Assembly (NCBI GenBank): GCA_037176905.1
Contig: JBBBWG010005880.1
Location: forward strand, 1-25,485
Reading direction: 5' to 3'
Length of the DNA stretch: 25,485 nt
From: Azolla pinnata
Taxonomy: Eukaryota > Streptophyta > Polypodiopsida > Salviniales > Salviniaceae
Part shown: positions 1 to 11,287 of the stretch, one piece after another
Layout of the letters: each line of letters starts with the position of its first letter
Numbering within the stretch: the stretch's first letter is position 1
Position numbers and translations under genes: made by a program
The notes under the pieces: generated by a model
What the model saw: only the letters and a program-made list of their open reading frames with translations
Databases searched by the model: none
Told to the model about the DNA's origin: nothing

Positions 1-75
1 GGAGGGGGGGGGGGTTGGGGTTTTTTGGGGGGGGGGGGGGTTGTGTCACCCCCCCCCCCCCCCCCCCACGCCCCC
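1..75. repeat. G-run / C-run homopolymer edge
   Basis: The first 42 bases are almost only G with a few T. They are followed by a pure run of C around 50-67 and further C-rich sequence. The G runs could form a quadruplex. Because it lies at the very edge of the window it may also be a sequencing or assembly artefact of a homopolymer. No gene is involved. Confidence 0.7.
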
Positions 76-552
76 CACGCCCTCGAGATCGGATCGTGCC
101 TTCGGATTCTTAAATCGCGCCGCCGCCTCGCGCTCCTGATCCACCACGACGTATGATGATTCGACTGGCATTTATTTATGGGGCGAGGAGGGGGAAGCAC
201 GTCGTTCCCCTCCCCCTCCGCATGCATTACGCTTCTCGATCTCCATCGCTTCTCGCACGAGATTCATCCCTCCTTCCAAATGACCGCTAAAAACCGATTG
301 TGTGCGAACCACCTGTGGCCAGAAATTCAATGGCCGCTTAAATCTGGCGACCGGCCTCTGCCAGCAAGCGCTTTTTTGCCAGAAAAAAATGGACCAAGAC
401 GTTGATAGCCTCTTCTGCTCGCCTTTACGGGGGCTGCCCGGCTAAAGGTCTGGGTAGATGTGGAGGCCTTAAATCCTCATGACTATTGGTCATATTTCCT
501 TTTGTTTCTTTCTAATATATAAACATATACTTCGATTAGCGAACAAAAAACA

Positions 553-812
553 CCGTTGAATTGGCTACAAACCATGTGTATAACAAATGCCCGATTAACG
601 GTTCTCTAGGCAGCACAATAACTGAGATCAACTTCTTGATGTATCATCAACCATATCAAAAGTTATAGGTGTCTTGACTACTCAACATAAGAAAATGCTC
701 GCGCTTTTTCCGTTACAAACCATATGTGTATCAAATACCTGATTCAGGGCTATTGTCAGCACAATAAGCGAGATCGACATCTCGATGTATCATCAAGCAT
801 ATCAGTTTATGG
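553..812. repeat. Diverged direct repeat, two copies about 147 bp apart
   Basis: A segment beginning with ACAAACCATGTGTAT near 567 recurs near 715 as ACAAACCATATGTGTAT. CAGCACAATA recurs at 611 and 757, and GATGTATCATCAA at 638 and 784. The constant offset of 146-148 bp shows a diverged tandem duplication. No coding content is evident. Confidence 0.7.
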
Positions 813-1319
813 GTGATTATTGGTCACATTGTGGAAAAGCCGGGCTACTCAATCAACAAGAGTCAATCCTGACCCAACTGGGATATTTCTTCTGTTGAGT
901 AGTGTAAGAACACAGTTTGGATTTGAAAATCCTGACCCAATCGACAACAGTCATGTGGACAAGGGCAGAATTATTGCCACAAACAGTTTTGTGTACGCTC
1001 GCTCTGTTTCTACGTAGAATCTTTCTTATGTTTCGATAATTAATTGCAGCTTTGCACGATTACTTGACCTTGCAATTCGACGTATTTTTAACACACTTGA
1101 CAACGTATATGTTGTTAAAAATTCGCGATGCGAGTATCTATGAATTTCTTTACGAAATACTTTTAAAATACGTAACAAACATTCCGCATAAACAAACAGT
1201 TACGATTCTGTATCTGTGGAAACGTCCGAAATCGAGACTTTCCGAACGGGAAAACGACGGTAGCCGGACAGAGTGTGACAGAGTGTGAAACGGGCCCTAA
1301 AAACCCTAATTTTGCCAAG

Positions 1320-1800
1320 ATTCCTTTTTTTTTCTCTTCCAAAAACTAAATAGGCGCCTTTTTTCGAAAATTCTTTTTCATCCTTTTTTTGTTTTTCTAT
1401 TTTCTTTTTAAAGAGCAAAAGCGTTTAGACTTTTTTTTCCTTTTTTTTTTAAACTTTTATGTATCCTAAGATTTTGTTTTTTTGTTTTGTGGACTTTATT
1501 TATTTATTTATATTTACACTTTTGTCCTGAAAAAATCTGCGCCCACCAAAAACAGATTTTCTGTCTATTCGTTTTTTTTTTGGAAAATGTTTTTCTCTTT
1601 TTATTATATAAAAATTTACAAGCTTTTATATAAAAAAAAAACAAGAAGCTTTTTTTCGCTCCTTTTCTCTTTTCTCAAAAACAGGGACCTCTTTTTTTTC
1701 TTTGAAAAAAAAGCGATAAATATTTTTCTTTCTTTTTCCTTGGAAAAAAGAAAAACCGGATTTTTATTTCTCCCAATTTGAGAGAGAAAAACACAAAAAA
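1320..1800. repeat. AT-rich low-complexity poly-T/poly-A block
   Basis: Runs of T and A of 8 to 10 bases alternate with short mixed sequence over nearly 500 bp. The open frames on both strands here are Phe/Lys-rich products of base composition and should not be annotated as genes. Confidence 0.8.
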
Positions 1801-2635
1801 GAACAGAAGAAGAAACACTCTTAAGTGTTTCAATGAGCTCTGTCGTAAGAATACCTAAGTTTAAGAATCGAGTTTGATCGATTGTCAAGAAAAACTAAGA
1901 AAGGAACAATTACATATGATCTCGTTTGTTGATTACTCGAAATATCTCAAGAAAGAGATGGAGGGGAAGACTCGATGACTATGGTAACGATCAGTTCAAC
2001 GTTCTGATGTGAGACGTTTGAGGTTAGACCTAACAATCAGTGCAATCACATTATGATAGATCTGGAAAGCCAGATGCATAACAAGTCTTCATAGAATGCA
2101 TAGAGCCTCCCGCAGAAAACAATTCTGTTGATGTGGAGAGAAATCGTCAATTATGCTGATATGGGGAGAAATTGTGAATACTCTACGATGACAGTATGTG
2201 GTTACAAAGGGAGGATCTGAATGAACGGAAAAAACGACATTACTATTTCATCATTTTGGGGGGATAAAAAACATCTTCTGTACATGAAGAGATATTCTAG
2301 TTGTATGACAGTATAAACCACATCCTTGACTCGAACTCTCGCTTGGGAACGTCGATAGAGTCTTATTTGGTCAAGACAGAACAAAAAAGCTCATGAGGTG
2401 GCTTATATTGTCATAAACAAAAAGTCCATCACAGTAGAAATCTTTTGTGGCCAGTTGCGGTCATTGCCCACAACTCCACCGGTGAAGCTCCTCCAAGCTC
2501 TCAGTCTAGTGGTGCATGGTAAAGCGTGAGACGATCAGAGGCATCCAAATGCATGCTTTCTGCATCTAGAGACTGCAACATACAACATCAGGGTTTAATT
2601 TCGGTGCTCTCACTCTTTCAGAAAACCAAGCTGGA

Positions 2636-2801
2636 CAATGCAGTGTGGAAGCTTCAAACTGACAACGATACATATATGGTTATATGATGATGCTGCAGCA
2701 TTTCAGTAGCTGGGTTCAAGCAACGCAGTGTGAAAGCAGACGAACCGACAATCGTACAAATACGATCATATGATGATGCTGCTGCAGTTTAGCAGATGGG
2801 T
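2636..2801. repeat. Tandem duplication, 85-bp unit, two copies
   Basis: CAGTGTG at 2641 recurs at 2726. The ATATGATGATGCTGC block at about 2683 recurs near 2769, and both copies end in a form of CAG(T)AGCTGGGT / CAGATGGGT. The offset of 85 bp is constant. It is non-coding. Confidence 0.75.
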
Positions 2802-2894
2802 CCGGAAACAACAATCACAGGAGCATGCTTCGACGAAACCGATCGAATCAGATTCGTAAGCAGGGTTTACATGAACACGAGAAGCAGATCGAGG

Positions 2895-3022
2895 GGCTCG
2901 ATTCGAACCCCATAAAAGCAAGGTTTTACCTGAATCAGGAAACAAGATCCCGAGGTTCGATTCGAACCCGAGAACCTCAGTGATCAAAGTCATTAAAGAG
3001 ACAAACAGGATTCGAACCCAAG
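2895..3022 (-). repeat. Three spaced copies of a tRNA T-arm / B-box-like motif
   Basis: GATTCGAACCC occurs at 2900-2910, 2959-2969 and 3009-3019. On the minus strand it reads GGGTTCGAATC, which fits the Pol III B-box consensus GGTTCRANNC. No complete tRNA cloverleaf, A box with correct spacing, or acceptor stem is visible. These are either relics of a tRNA-derived SINE or chance expansion of the motif. Confidence 0.5.
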
Positions 3023-3034
3023 ACCTTCAATTCA

Positions 3035-3090
3035 AGAGAAGAAGAAGAAGAAGAAGAAGAAGAAGAGAAGAAGAAGAAGAAAAGAAGAAG
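3035..3090 (+). repeat. (GAA)n microsatellite
   Basis: A near-perfect GAA tract lies about 210 bp upstream of the start codon of the RRM gene. It is a purine-only stretch on the plus strand that may fall in the promoter or 5' leader. Confidence 0.9.
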
Positions 3091-3210
3091 TTTTTTATTT
3101 CTGCGTTTTCTTTTAACACCACACATCAAGTTTTACTGTTCCTCTTTCTCGTTTTTCTTCTCTGTATCATCATCGACAGTTCGGAAATCGGCTCCTTTCG
3201 CTTGCCTGCA

Positions 3211-3294
3211 AGGAGAAGAAGAAGAAGAAGAAGAAGGAGAAGAAGGAGCCGCAAGAAGCAAGAAGAAGCAAGAGGCAGAAGCAGAAGCCGCAGC
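3211..3294 (+). repeat. (AGA)n / GCAGAA purine tract in 5' leader
   Basis: A second AGA-repeat tract (3211-3248) grades into GCAGAAGC-type repeats and ends at the base before the start codon at 3296. It is almost certainly in the 5' untranslated leader of the RRM gene. GA-rich leaders are common in plants. Confidence 0.8.
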
Positions 3295-3295
3295 C

Positions 3296-5713
3296 ATGCC
3301 GGGAAATCCCCAATCCACTGTTTACATAGGTAAGCCCCCGTCCTGAAAGAGAAGCAAACACGTGATTTCTTCCGAATCTCTCTATGATTCTTTTGCTGCT
3401 GTTTTGTTTTGTTTTTCTTCCTTCTCTTCGTCTCGAAAGGAAGATTTGTGCTGGGCGGCCCCGGTGCGTTTATCCCCCTCAGTCTTTCCATGAATCCTTC
3501 TGTGATGATATTTCTTGCTCGTTCTTCTCTTGGCTTTGTGCATGGTCTGATGCATACATCCATTTTTGTTTCCGTTTGCAGTGCTCCATGCGTTTTGCTT
3601 CTTATGGCTTTCTTTTTCATAGATCTCTGTGTAATTCGATGCATAAATTCAATAGCTACTTCATGTCACAAAGCTCTTGTTTGTGTGCTCGATATGAGTG
3701 TCAATATTCGTGCGATGGTGTCGAAGAGCCTTTAACATTTGCGTGTGATCCATTAAAAATGCAATAATGTTGTCTGCAAGCAATCTTGTAAAATCTTATA
3801 CCGCCTAAGAAGCTATAATTACTGGTCACAAAAGTTTAAGTCAAGGAACAGCTTCTATTCCTTGCTTGCTTTGCTTGGTGCCAGAGAAACATTGGTCGGC
3901 CATCTGATACAAAGACGAGAGCTGTAGACCTCCAGATCTATAAATTAGGGTTTATGTAACAGGAAGTTAAGATATTAGTTTTTCCTCTCTGATTTTCTGC
4001 TTCTTGAGGGAGAACACTAACGTTTATCTTGAGATAGACGTCCTGAGAAGACTAGAGTTTTAAGGATAGAACTTCAGATCTAAAAGTATTTGAAAGGAGA
4101 ATCAATGAAGAAAAAAGAAATGGAATGCATAAATCAAGAACCTTACGGCTCCTTAAGTTTGATAGGGAGATTAGATCTAGATCCCATAGTTCTCCGAAAT
4201 TAGACTTATGTCAGTATAGAAACATTAAATGTATACAAGACAGAAATTTTCCTGCTACTATTGTGCATGGGAATTAGAAAATTGCCGAAAATACTTCTCC
4301 CTGGGTGTTCTGCTACATTCTGTGAGCTAGTAAGTCGTAGTTGCAATCGCTTTTGTAATTCTTATTTTTATCACACTTTCTAAAGTGTGTAGTCATCATG
4401 GTGACTGTGAAGTTTTTGTAATAGTATTAGAAATAGTTAATGTTGGAACCGTATGCTTCTGTGCAAGCACAGCTTGTTGATGATGGCCAAGAAGATAACT
4501 AAAGAATAATCGGAGAGTGTTGGACGCTCCTTTTGCTTACCTATCAATAATAGAGAGAAAGATTACGTAGGCGCAGTATTTGGGGAACTGTTGGGATGTT
4601 TTTAGGTATGTTTAACATCAACATTAATAACATTCATAAATTTTTGTTTCAATGTTATACCATAAAATTAGCTTAAAGTGGGCAATATTCCAAATATTTT
4701 CTTTATTTATGCTAATATCCTGACCATAACATCTTTTTGAGAACCACTTCCATTCTCAGGGAAGTAAAGCGAAATTGTATATGTCCTTGGTTGATCTTTA
4801 TTGATCATCCAGCTGAATTAGTCACTCTTTTTTGATGAATAATGTGTTCTTACAACTCTAAGCAACGTGTTTTCTTGAATTAGGTAACCTGGATGATAAG
4901 GTGGATGAGAGGGTGTTGTACGAGATTATGGTCCAAGCTGGTCCCCTGGTTGATGTCTATTTGCCAAGAGACAAAGAAACTAAGCGACATAAAGGGTACG
5001 GTTTTGCGGAATATACATCCGAGATTAGTGCCCAATATGCTGTCAATCTCTTCAGTGGCCTTGTTTTTCTTCAGAAGAAATTACTTCGTTTCTCGGTATG
5101 TGACTCAACAGCTTCTTTTTATACATTGCTTTCTCAGTACATTTAATAAGGAATAGCTCTTTTTGCAAAAATTGCTGTGAGTAATACCACATCCTTGTAC
5201 ATAGCAGAACACTCATAAAATTATCAATTTTTTAGAAACATTTATTGAGAAGTCCCTGTTGTACTGGACCTTGTACTTTCAATTATTGGATTCTACTTGT
5301 GCTCATTTAATTTTGATGATATTTCATGCAGATCTCTGGTCAGGACAAGCAATCCACTCCGCATGATAGATATCGCCAGGAAGGGTTAAATAATAGCCCT
5401 CTTGAAACTAACTACCACTGTCATAGGAATAACTCCTTGACTTCTGAAAGTCCGTTGGGAAACTATCATCCTTTACCAGGTAACTAGGCCTTCTTTTTGT
5501 GGAACTATCAAAATACGTATGTTTTAAACATGATGGTAAAGCTTTGATTGATTTGCAGTCGATAATGGATTCCCAGGTTCTGGTCAGAGACTGAAATTCT
5601 CTCCCCTCTCCCATGCCCAGAGTTACAATGCTCGTTTAGTTTCTCTTGGGCAAGCTGGATTGAGGTCTCATACTCACAATCAAGACTACTCATACCCTCG
5701 AGGATACTATTAG
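3296..5713 (+). CDS. RBM7: RBM7-type RRM protein (putative NEXT complex RNA-binding subunit)
   Basis: Exons are 3296-3329, 4884-5095, 5332-5479 and 5559-5713. All junctions are GT-AG and keep one frame, giving 182 residues. A single RRM starts almost at the N-terminus: RNP2 is VYIGNL (residues 9-14) and RNP1 is KGYGFAEY (48-55). The spacing and the motifs QAGPLVDVYLPRDKET and LFSGL match the RBM7/RBM11 family and its plant homologues rather than the two-RRM SF3B4 proteins. After the RRM come ISGQDK and a low-complexity Ser/His/Tyr tail ending YPRGYY. In animals RBM7 is part of the NEXT complex with MTR4 and ZCCHC8, which targets nuclear transcripts to the exosome; plants have a comparable complex. 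This role is inferred from family membership. The first coding exon has only 34 bases and is followed by a 1,554-base intron, so the N-terminus with RNP2 is easily missed. The gene converges with the methyltransferase gene at 7434-10007. Confidence 0.9.
3330..4883 (+). other. Long first intron of the RBM7-like gene
   Basis: This 1,554-base intron begins GTAAGC and ends TTAG. It interrupts the codon for Gly12 inside RNP2. Open frames on the plus strand at 3384-3767 lie wholly inside it and resemble no known protein. I see no recognisable mobile element or RNA gene in it. Confidence 0.8.
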
Positions 5714-7433
5714 ACCATCCTTGGCAATGTTTCTTTCTAGAGGAGAAGTTCATAGGTGGGCTGTATTCTATAGGTCTGACAATACTGACGTTGCTCACTC
5801 TAGGCTAGTGTTTACTTTTGATGGTTAACTTTCTATTTAGATCTGAAACTTATATTTAGATCTGGATAGAAAGCACTAGATACCAGTTCAACTGTATGTA
5901 TGCTATCCCTTTCTTTTGTGTCTCATCGTCGAATTCAGAGGTGGGTGCACCTAACTAATGTAATCATGGAATGTGGTACAACTGAGTTGAGGAGATTTGA
6001 TCCCCTTATATTTATGCTGTTTTATATTCTTGAAGATAGAGTACAGTTTGCATTTTGAGCAAGGGCTTTCCAAAATCGGAAAAGGTTCCACCCAGTAAAG
6101 AGGTATGTTCTCTAAATGTTGCTATGTGTATAAGTTTTATTTTCAAAATTTTCGTTTTGTTTTTTTGTTCGTTATTTTTAAATTGAGATTTATATGGGAT
6201 TTCTAGAAAATATCTATTAGCTTTGCTAAGCTTTTGTGTAAATTTATCTGTTCTGTCAATCGGTGACAGCAATGACCACAAATATGATGGGCATCAGAAA
6301 GCCCTTTATAAGCCCGAAACATCAAGGTTCAGAATTTTGATTATGGTTAGAAAGTTCTATTGCAAACTTCTCCTTTATGCTTACAGACTTTGATTTTAGA
6401 AGTGAACATTTAATGTCACCATATCACCTAGTCACTCGTTAACCACTGTTCTTTAGGTGCGGCTAGAGTCTAGGTTAGCTTACTTGCAGATAGATAGCCA
6501 ATGTTCTTCTGTTGATCATGGTGACCAATTCAACTAATGCCAAGATAGGTTTCCTTTCAATTTGCCTGTACTTGGTTTATTTAAGTCGTTCTTTTCTATT
6601 TTCCAGTTCTTTTACTAACGGAAATGACTTTGTGATATTGAGTTCCCCCGTTTTTTTCTTCCCCAGTTCAGGTTGCCTAAGTAATTCTTAGTGATGTCTA
6701 CTTATCATCTACAGCTTCTGTATCTGTCCTGTGATGTTGGAGGTTTATTATGTCAAAAGATTGGAATTAGGGGTGTTTCGTATTGGCCTTACTTTGAACT
6801 TGCATGGCTTTCCGCCTAGGAAGACGGTGATGCATCCTTCCTAGCTGAATGTACGACCGTATTCCATTTAGTTCTCTTTGCCACTATGGCTAAGACGTGT
6901 CGGACCCAGTGTTTGTCTAGGACTTTGGTTATATTCAATTGTAGTTTAACTCTTTCTTAGTTGGCATTTCGCTCCAGCAGCTAGCTCCAAAGATTGTAAC
7001 GCTAGTTTTGAAGTAGTTACACGATTTACATCATTCGAAAATTGATGCTGAAGATTTTATTAATACACAATAGTTGGTGATTAATTAGCAACAGAAATTT
7101 ACAGCCACCCTTTTTGAAAGGAAAATTTACATCAAAGACTACTTCTATGCACTACAAATGAATCATTTTGCAATCCTTGTCAAGGACAATGCAGCACTGC
7201 CAAGCAGAGACCAGACACGCTCTTAAAATGATCCTGCTGTAGTCTTGGTCAGCTGAAGCAAAAAGTAGGGCACATTTTGCCACGTCTACTTCCATATTTT
7301 GCTGTCAATTTTCTGACTCCACCAGATTATATGAACAATTAGAAGCTCTTGCACACAATTATCCATATGAGTTACTCGCATTTTCGCAACCAAACTCATG
7401 GTTGAGATTGAACGGCTTATGTTACTATCCTTT
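5714..7433. other. Convergent intergenic region, nothing recognised
   Basis: This 1.7-kb stretch separates the stop codons of two convergent genes. It is moderately AT-rich unique DNA that should hold both 3' untranslated regions. No reading frame, RNA gene, tandem array or mobile element was recognised. Confidence 0.7.
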
Positions 7434-10007
7434 TCATGCTTTTGAAAACTTCCCATGTATCCAAACTCGCTTCATTGGTAGTGCTTTTTGACGATTTTTT
7501 AACTCTACACAACAAAATGAAATATCCTCCTGCATAAATCAGATCTATTGCATTAGTAATCAGAAATTAACATGTCTGAACTATGCGTCCATGCATACAA
7601 AACAACGATACGATTAATAGATGTTCTTGAAAATGATGGATTTAATTCTTATTTCACAACACAAGCTACTATTACACAGATTGAACTTAGTTATCGCCAG
7701 ACCAAAGTTTACTACTTACTAACAAAATAAGTTTCACCTCTATGAACCCTTCTCGAGTGAAGAGATCTCGTAGAACTTCTAGACTGAAGAAATACGAGAG
7801 TGTGCCATCACCCCTTTGGTAAAGATACTCCCCAACCCTCTGATTGGGAGAAAACCTCAACATAGTCATGTCATATAACCCTGCAAAAGTTATAGTAGTG
7901 GCATGTTTGGATAAGCCACACACATTTACATATAGTGCTAGACTCTAGACTTGAGAGTCCTGGAGGGATATGCATATGTGACTCAATACTCTAAATGCTC
8001 CAACAAATAACTTTGAAAGCATAGTCGATGTATTAATTGAAAAGACACGACATCACTCACCATAATCTCGAAAAAGTATTAAGCCCCCTGGTTTGAGCAC
8101 TGTAAAACATTCTTTTATGACATGTCCCATATCGCTTGGAGGAATAGATGATAATGTGAAAATCTGTAAGGAGACACAGGATCAGAGAAGGTTATACTAC
8201 ATCAGCATAACTATTAATGCATCATTTTCATTAAGCTATTATCTTTTGTGATTCCAGCGGGAGAGCACTCCAATTTCAGGCACCCTCATGAACACAGATG
8301 CATTGAAAAATCACCAAATTTCTTCTACTAACCAAAATATGAAATCTTTAAGAGCAAAGTTATTAGTTTGATTACTCACCATCATTACAATGTCAACACC
8401 ACCAAGAGAATGAAATGGCTCCTTTATATTCCAATCTGGTGGTGGTTGAGTCACAATATTATTGTTGACCTCGGTGAGGGATAGATACGAATCATCTACG
8501 CATGGTGATGGATGTAACCATGCCGGGAGACTTTGACTTGAAATATCACAATGAAATGGGAAAAATCTGTGATTGACCTCGGAAGAAATGGCATCAGACA
8601 CGAGTTCTTTCGCTCTTTCCAATGCAGAGTCGCTGCAGTCACAAGCATAGACAATAGCCTTGCTGTTGGCCCTGAGAGACTAAGAAATTTTATCATCAAC
8701 AACTTGTCGACTTCCATATCATTTAAAATACTTTCAATGTAATGGAATCAACAATCTAGCTTGTGGAGCATTCATGTGGGTTGAATATTATTTCGTATTG
8801 TACCTTAGCACGGGGAGTGCCGAGCTTCCAGTACCACACCCAATCTCTAGCACTATTAAATCCTTGTGAGAAGATAGTAATTCTGGAAATTCTTTTACCA
8901 AATATCGCCGTTCCTGCCTCAATTTACTAGTCAGTCAGACATATCTTGTAGAAATACCCCATACACTCAAGCTTTCATTTCCTTAAAAAAGATTTAAAAA
9001 CAGCAATACATAAGTAAGTCTTGCAGAACGTAGCCGACTTCAAATGTTTGATGCGATGTCAGTCATTGTTCATTCTTTTCGGGCTGAGCTTGAAATAGGG
9101 TTTCGGCAAATCTCTGGTTTTCTTCTTCTTATGTGCTAGCTCTAGACGGCACGCAGCTTTACTTACGACCAAACTATAGGTGTCAAAATTTACATTGGCA
9201 GCATGTCATCGGAACACAGACCCTATGATCAACACTATGTTAATGAAAGCTACGTTATGGATGCATGCACATTGCCATCATACACCACGTCATTTCATTC
9301 AGCATTAGTATCATCAGCATTCCACAAATACCACCATCATCATCACATCAATATCGGCATGCTGTACAATACCCTGACATTAATGCATCATCGACACCAT
9401 ATACGATGCCCATCACGAAGAAATCGACCAATGGATATCTTCTTGCAACCAGGTAAAGTACAGTCCTCCATTCAAACACGCATGGTTCAAATTCAGCTCT
9501 CAACGATAGGCACCCAGAGTAGGGAAAGCACTAACCTTGAAGAATGTATGCCTCGCATGCATCCTATGAAAGCGACCCCAGGCTTCAGTCGTACACTCTT
9601 TTCCAAACTTATTTGGGGAAGGCGATGCCATTCCTGAGGCCTGAAAAAGATGAGATTTAGGGCGCGATACCGCCTTCAATTTCAGCGAGAAAATGAGCAC
9701 GAAGAAAACCCAGGCAAAGAGGGGAAGGTGGGGGGAGAGGAGCTTGCGTTTATTATAGATAGGGTTGCTGCAGATTTCCTGGCATCAAAGGAAAGAAAAG
9801 AAAAGAGAAGAGGAGGGAGGGATGGATGCTTTGCTTCAGAGAAAAGAGGCGAGAGAGAGAAAACGGAACCGAGAGAGAGGGAGAGAGAGAGAGAGAGAGA
9901 GGTAAGAATACCTTGAATGAATTCTCGACTTCATCTCTCAGGTCTTCCCAGAGGAAATCCTGGGAGAAGTAATCACCGGCGATGGAGGGCCTGGGAGCTG
10001 CCTGCAT
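7434..10007 (-). CDS. TRM140: METTL2/6/8-type tRNA N3-methylcytidine methyltransferase
   Basis: Seven exons on the minus strand, in coding order: 10007-9912, 9640-9536, 8913-8804, 8671-8380, 8163-8061, 7880-7738 and 7529-7434. All introns are GT-AG and the frame is continuous, giving 314 residues. The N-terminal part has WGRFHRMHARHTFFK and ERRYLVKEFPELL, typical of this family. SAM-binding motif I is VLEIGCGTGSS (residues 88-98), followed by VYACDCSDSALERAKE. VDIVMM, VLKPGGLILFRDYGLYDMTMLRF and DGTLSYFFSLEVLRDLF follow, and the C-terminus is the family tail RVWIHGKF. Enzymes of this family (yeast Trm140, human METTL2/6/8) methylate C32 in the anticodon loop of certain tRNAs. Motifs and length look intact, so an active enzyme is likely; the exact tRNA substrates cannot be read from sequence. 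The last exon, at 7434-7529, lies well downstream of exon 6 and is found only by matching the conserved C-terminus. Confidence 0.93.
9845..9903. repeat. (GA)n tract in intron 1 of the methyltransferase gene
   Basis: A GAGAGA tract, CT-rich on the coding strand, starts 8 bases after the donor site of intron 1 (GTATTC at 9911). It lies in non-coding DNA. An open frame that continues exon 1 into it is not real coding sequence. Confidence 0.85.
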
Positions 10008-10173
10008 CGCGACGAGGACCGAGGAGGAAGAAGGAAGAAGGAAGAAGAGGAAGAAGGAATCTAGGTCACGTTTATAGTCCTCCTATTCTAGGAAATTACA
10101 AAAGTAGCCTTTCCTCATCTTCAAGAGGACTTCAGCTCTTACTTGGGAATGCAGGCTAGCTTATCCATCTTTG

Positions 10174-11287
10174 GAAAGGCATTATGTAATTGATTGATGA
10201 TGGCTAGGTATATAGCAATCCAACATGCATCGATCGATCATAAGGCATGAAGAAAGAACCCATCATCGATGGATCGATGGATCGACGAGAAGGCATGAAG
10301 AAAGAACCCCTCGGCTCGGCTCAGTTCAGCTCAGATTGCCTGTTAGATACCGATCTTTGGAAGGCATTCTGGGATTGATGATGGCTAGATATAGCACTCT
10401 AGCATGCATGCATCGATCGATCGATCGATCGATCAATGAGAAGGCATGAAGAAAGAACCCCTCCAAATCGGCTCGGATGCCATGGATGTTAGATACCGAT
10501 CTGTGATAGATGATGGCTAGATATTGCACTCCATGGAGCATGCATTGATCAATAGATCGATCGATGAGAGGGCATGAAGAAAGAACCCCCTACGCTCAGC
10601 TCAGTTCAGCTCAGATGCCTGTTAGATATCAATCCAAACGCTTAGCTCAGTTCAGCTCAGATGCCGATTAGATACCGATCCAAATGCTCAGCTCAGTTCA
10701 GCTCAGATGCCTGTTAGATATCAATCCAAACGCTCAGCTCAGTTCAGCTCAGATGCCTGTTAGATACCGACCCCAACCACTCAGCTCAGTTCAGCTCAGA
10801 TACCTGTTAGATACGGATCCAAATGCTCAGCTCAGTTCAGCTCAGATGCCTGTTAGATATCGATCCCAACGCTCAGCTCAACTCAGCTCAGATGCATGTT
10901 AGATATCGATCCAAACTCTCAGCTTAGTTCAGCTCAGATGCCTGTTAGATACCGATCCCAAACTCTCAACTCAAATACCTATTAGATACGGATTCAAATG
11001 CTCAACTCAGTTCAACTCAGATGCCTGTTAGATACCGATCCAAACGCTCAGCTCAATTCAGCTCAAATGCATGTTAGATATCGATCTTTGGAAGGCATTC
11101 TGTGATTGATGATGGCTAGATATGGCACTCCAACATGCATCGATCGATCAATGAGAAAGCATGAAGAAAGAAACCCCAGCTCGACTTAGCTCAACTGAGA
11201 TGCCTGTTAGATATTGATCATTGGAAGGCATTCTGTGATTGATGATGGCTAGATATAGCACCCCAAGCATGCATCGATCGATAAAAG
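10174..11287. repeat. Nested minisatellite: about 133-bp cassette with 46-bp inner array
   Basis: A cassette of GGAAGGCATTCTGTGATTGA, GATGATGGCTAG, a GCATGCATCGATCGATC block and GGCATGAAGAAAGAACCCC appears five times. GATGATGGCTAG falls at 10196, 10377, 10509, 11108 and 11241. Between the third and fourth copies a short piece of the cassette has expanded into a 46-bp array (10576-11085). Confidence 0.9.
10576..11085. repeat. 46-bp tandem array, about 11 copies
   Basis: TTAGATA occurs at 10622, 10668, 10714, 10760, 10807, 10853, 10899, 10945, 10982, 11028 and 11074. The period is 46 bp, with one copy shortened to 37 and one lengthened to 47. Each unit has the motif CTCAGCTCAGTTCAGCTCAG. A 46-bp period is not a multiple of three, and the unit is not conserved as protein, so coding is unlikely. 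Confidence 0.93.

Larger units (their letters stand above)
76..3034. other. Intergenic region with no recognised gene
   Basis: No reading frame here resembles a known protein or shows a supported exon chain. The stretch holds a duplicated segment around 553-812, AT-rich poly-T/poly-A low-complexity DNA at about 1320-1800, a tandem duplication at 2636-2801 and a triplet of T-arm-like motifs at 2900-3019. The part from 1800 to 2500 has higher complexity and could be an old, unrecognisable mobile-element remnant, but no diagnostic motif was found. Confidence 0.6.

Noticed and set aside
1482-1888. Phe/Lys-rich frames on both strands
   Set aside because: They come from AT-rich low-complexity sequence.
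2895-3022. tRNA genes suggested by GGTTCGAATC motifs
   Set aside because: No D-arm, anticodon arm or acceptor stem at the right spacing could be found.
3384-3767. 127-residue open frame after the first exon of the RBM7-like gene
   Set aside because: It lies in intron 1, resembles no protein, and the RRM continues only from 4884.
3296-5713. SF3B4 (spliceosome subunit) identity for the RRM gene
   Set aside because: SF3B4 has two RRMs and a long Pro-rich tail. This protein has one RRM, 182 residues and an RBM7-like FSISGQDK end to the domain.
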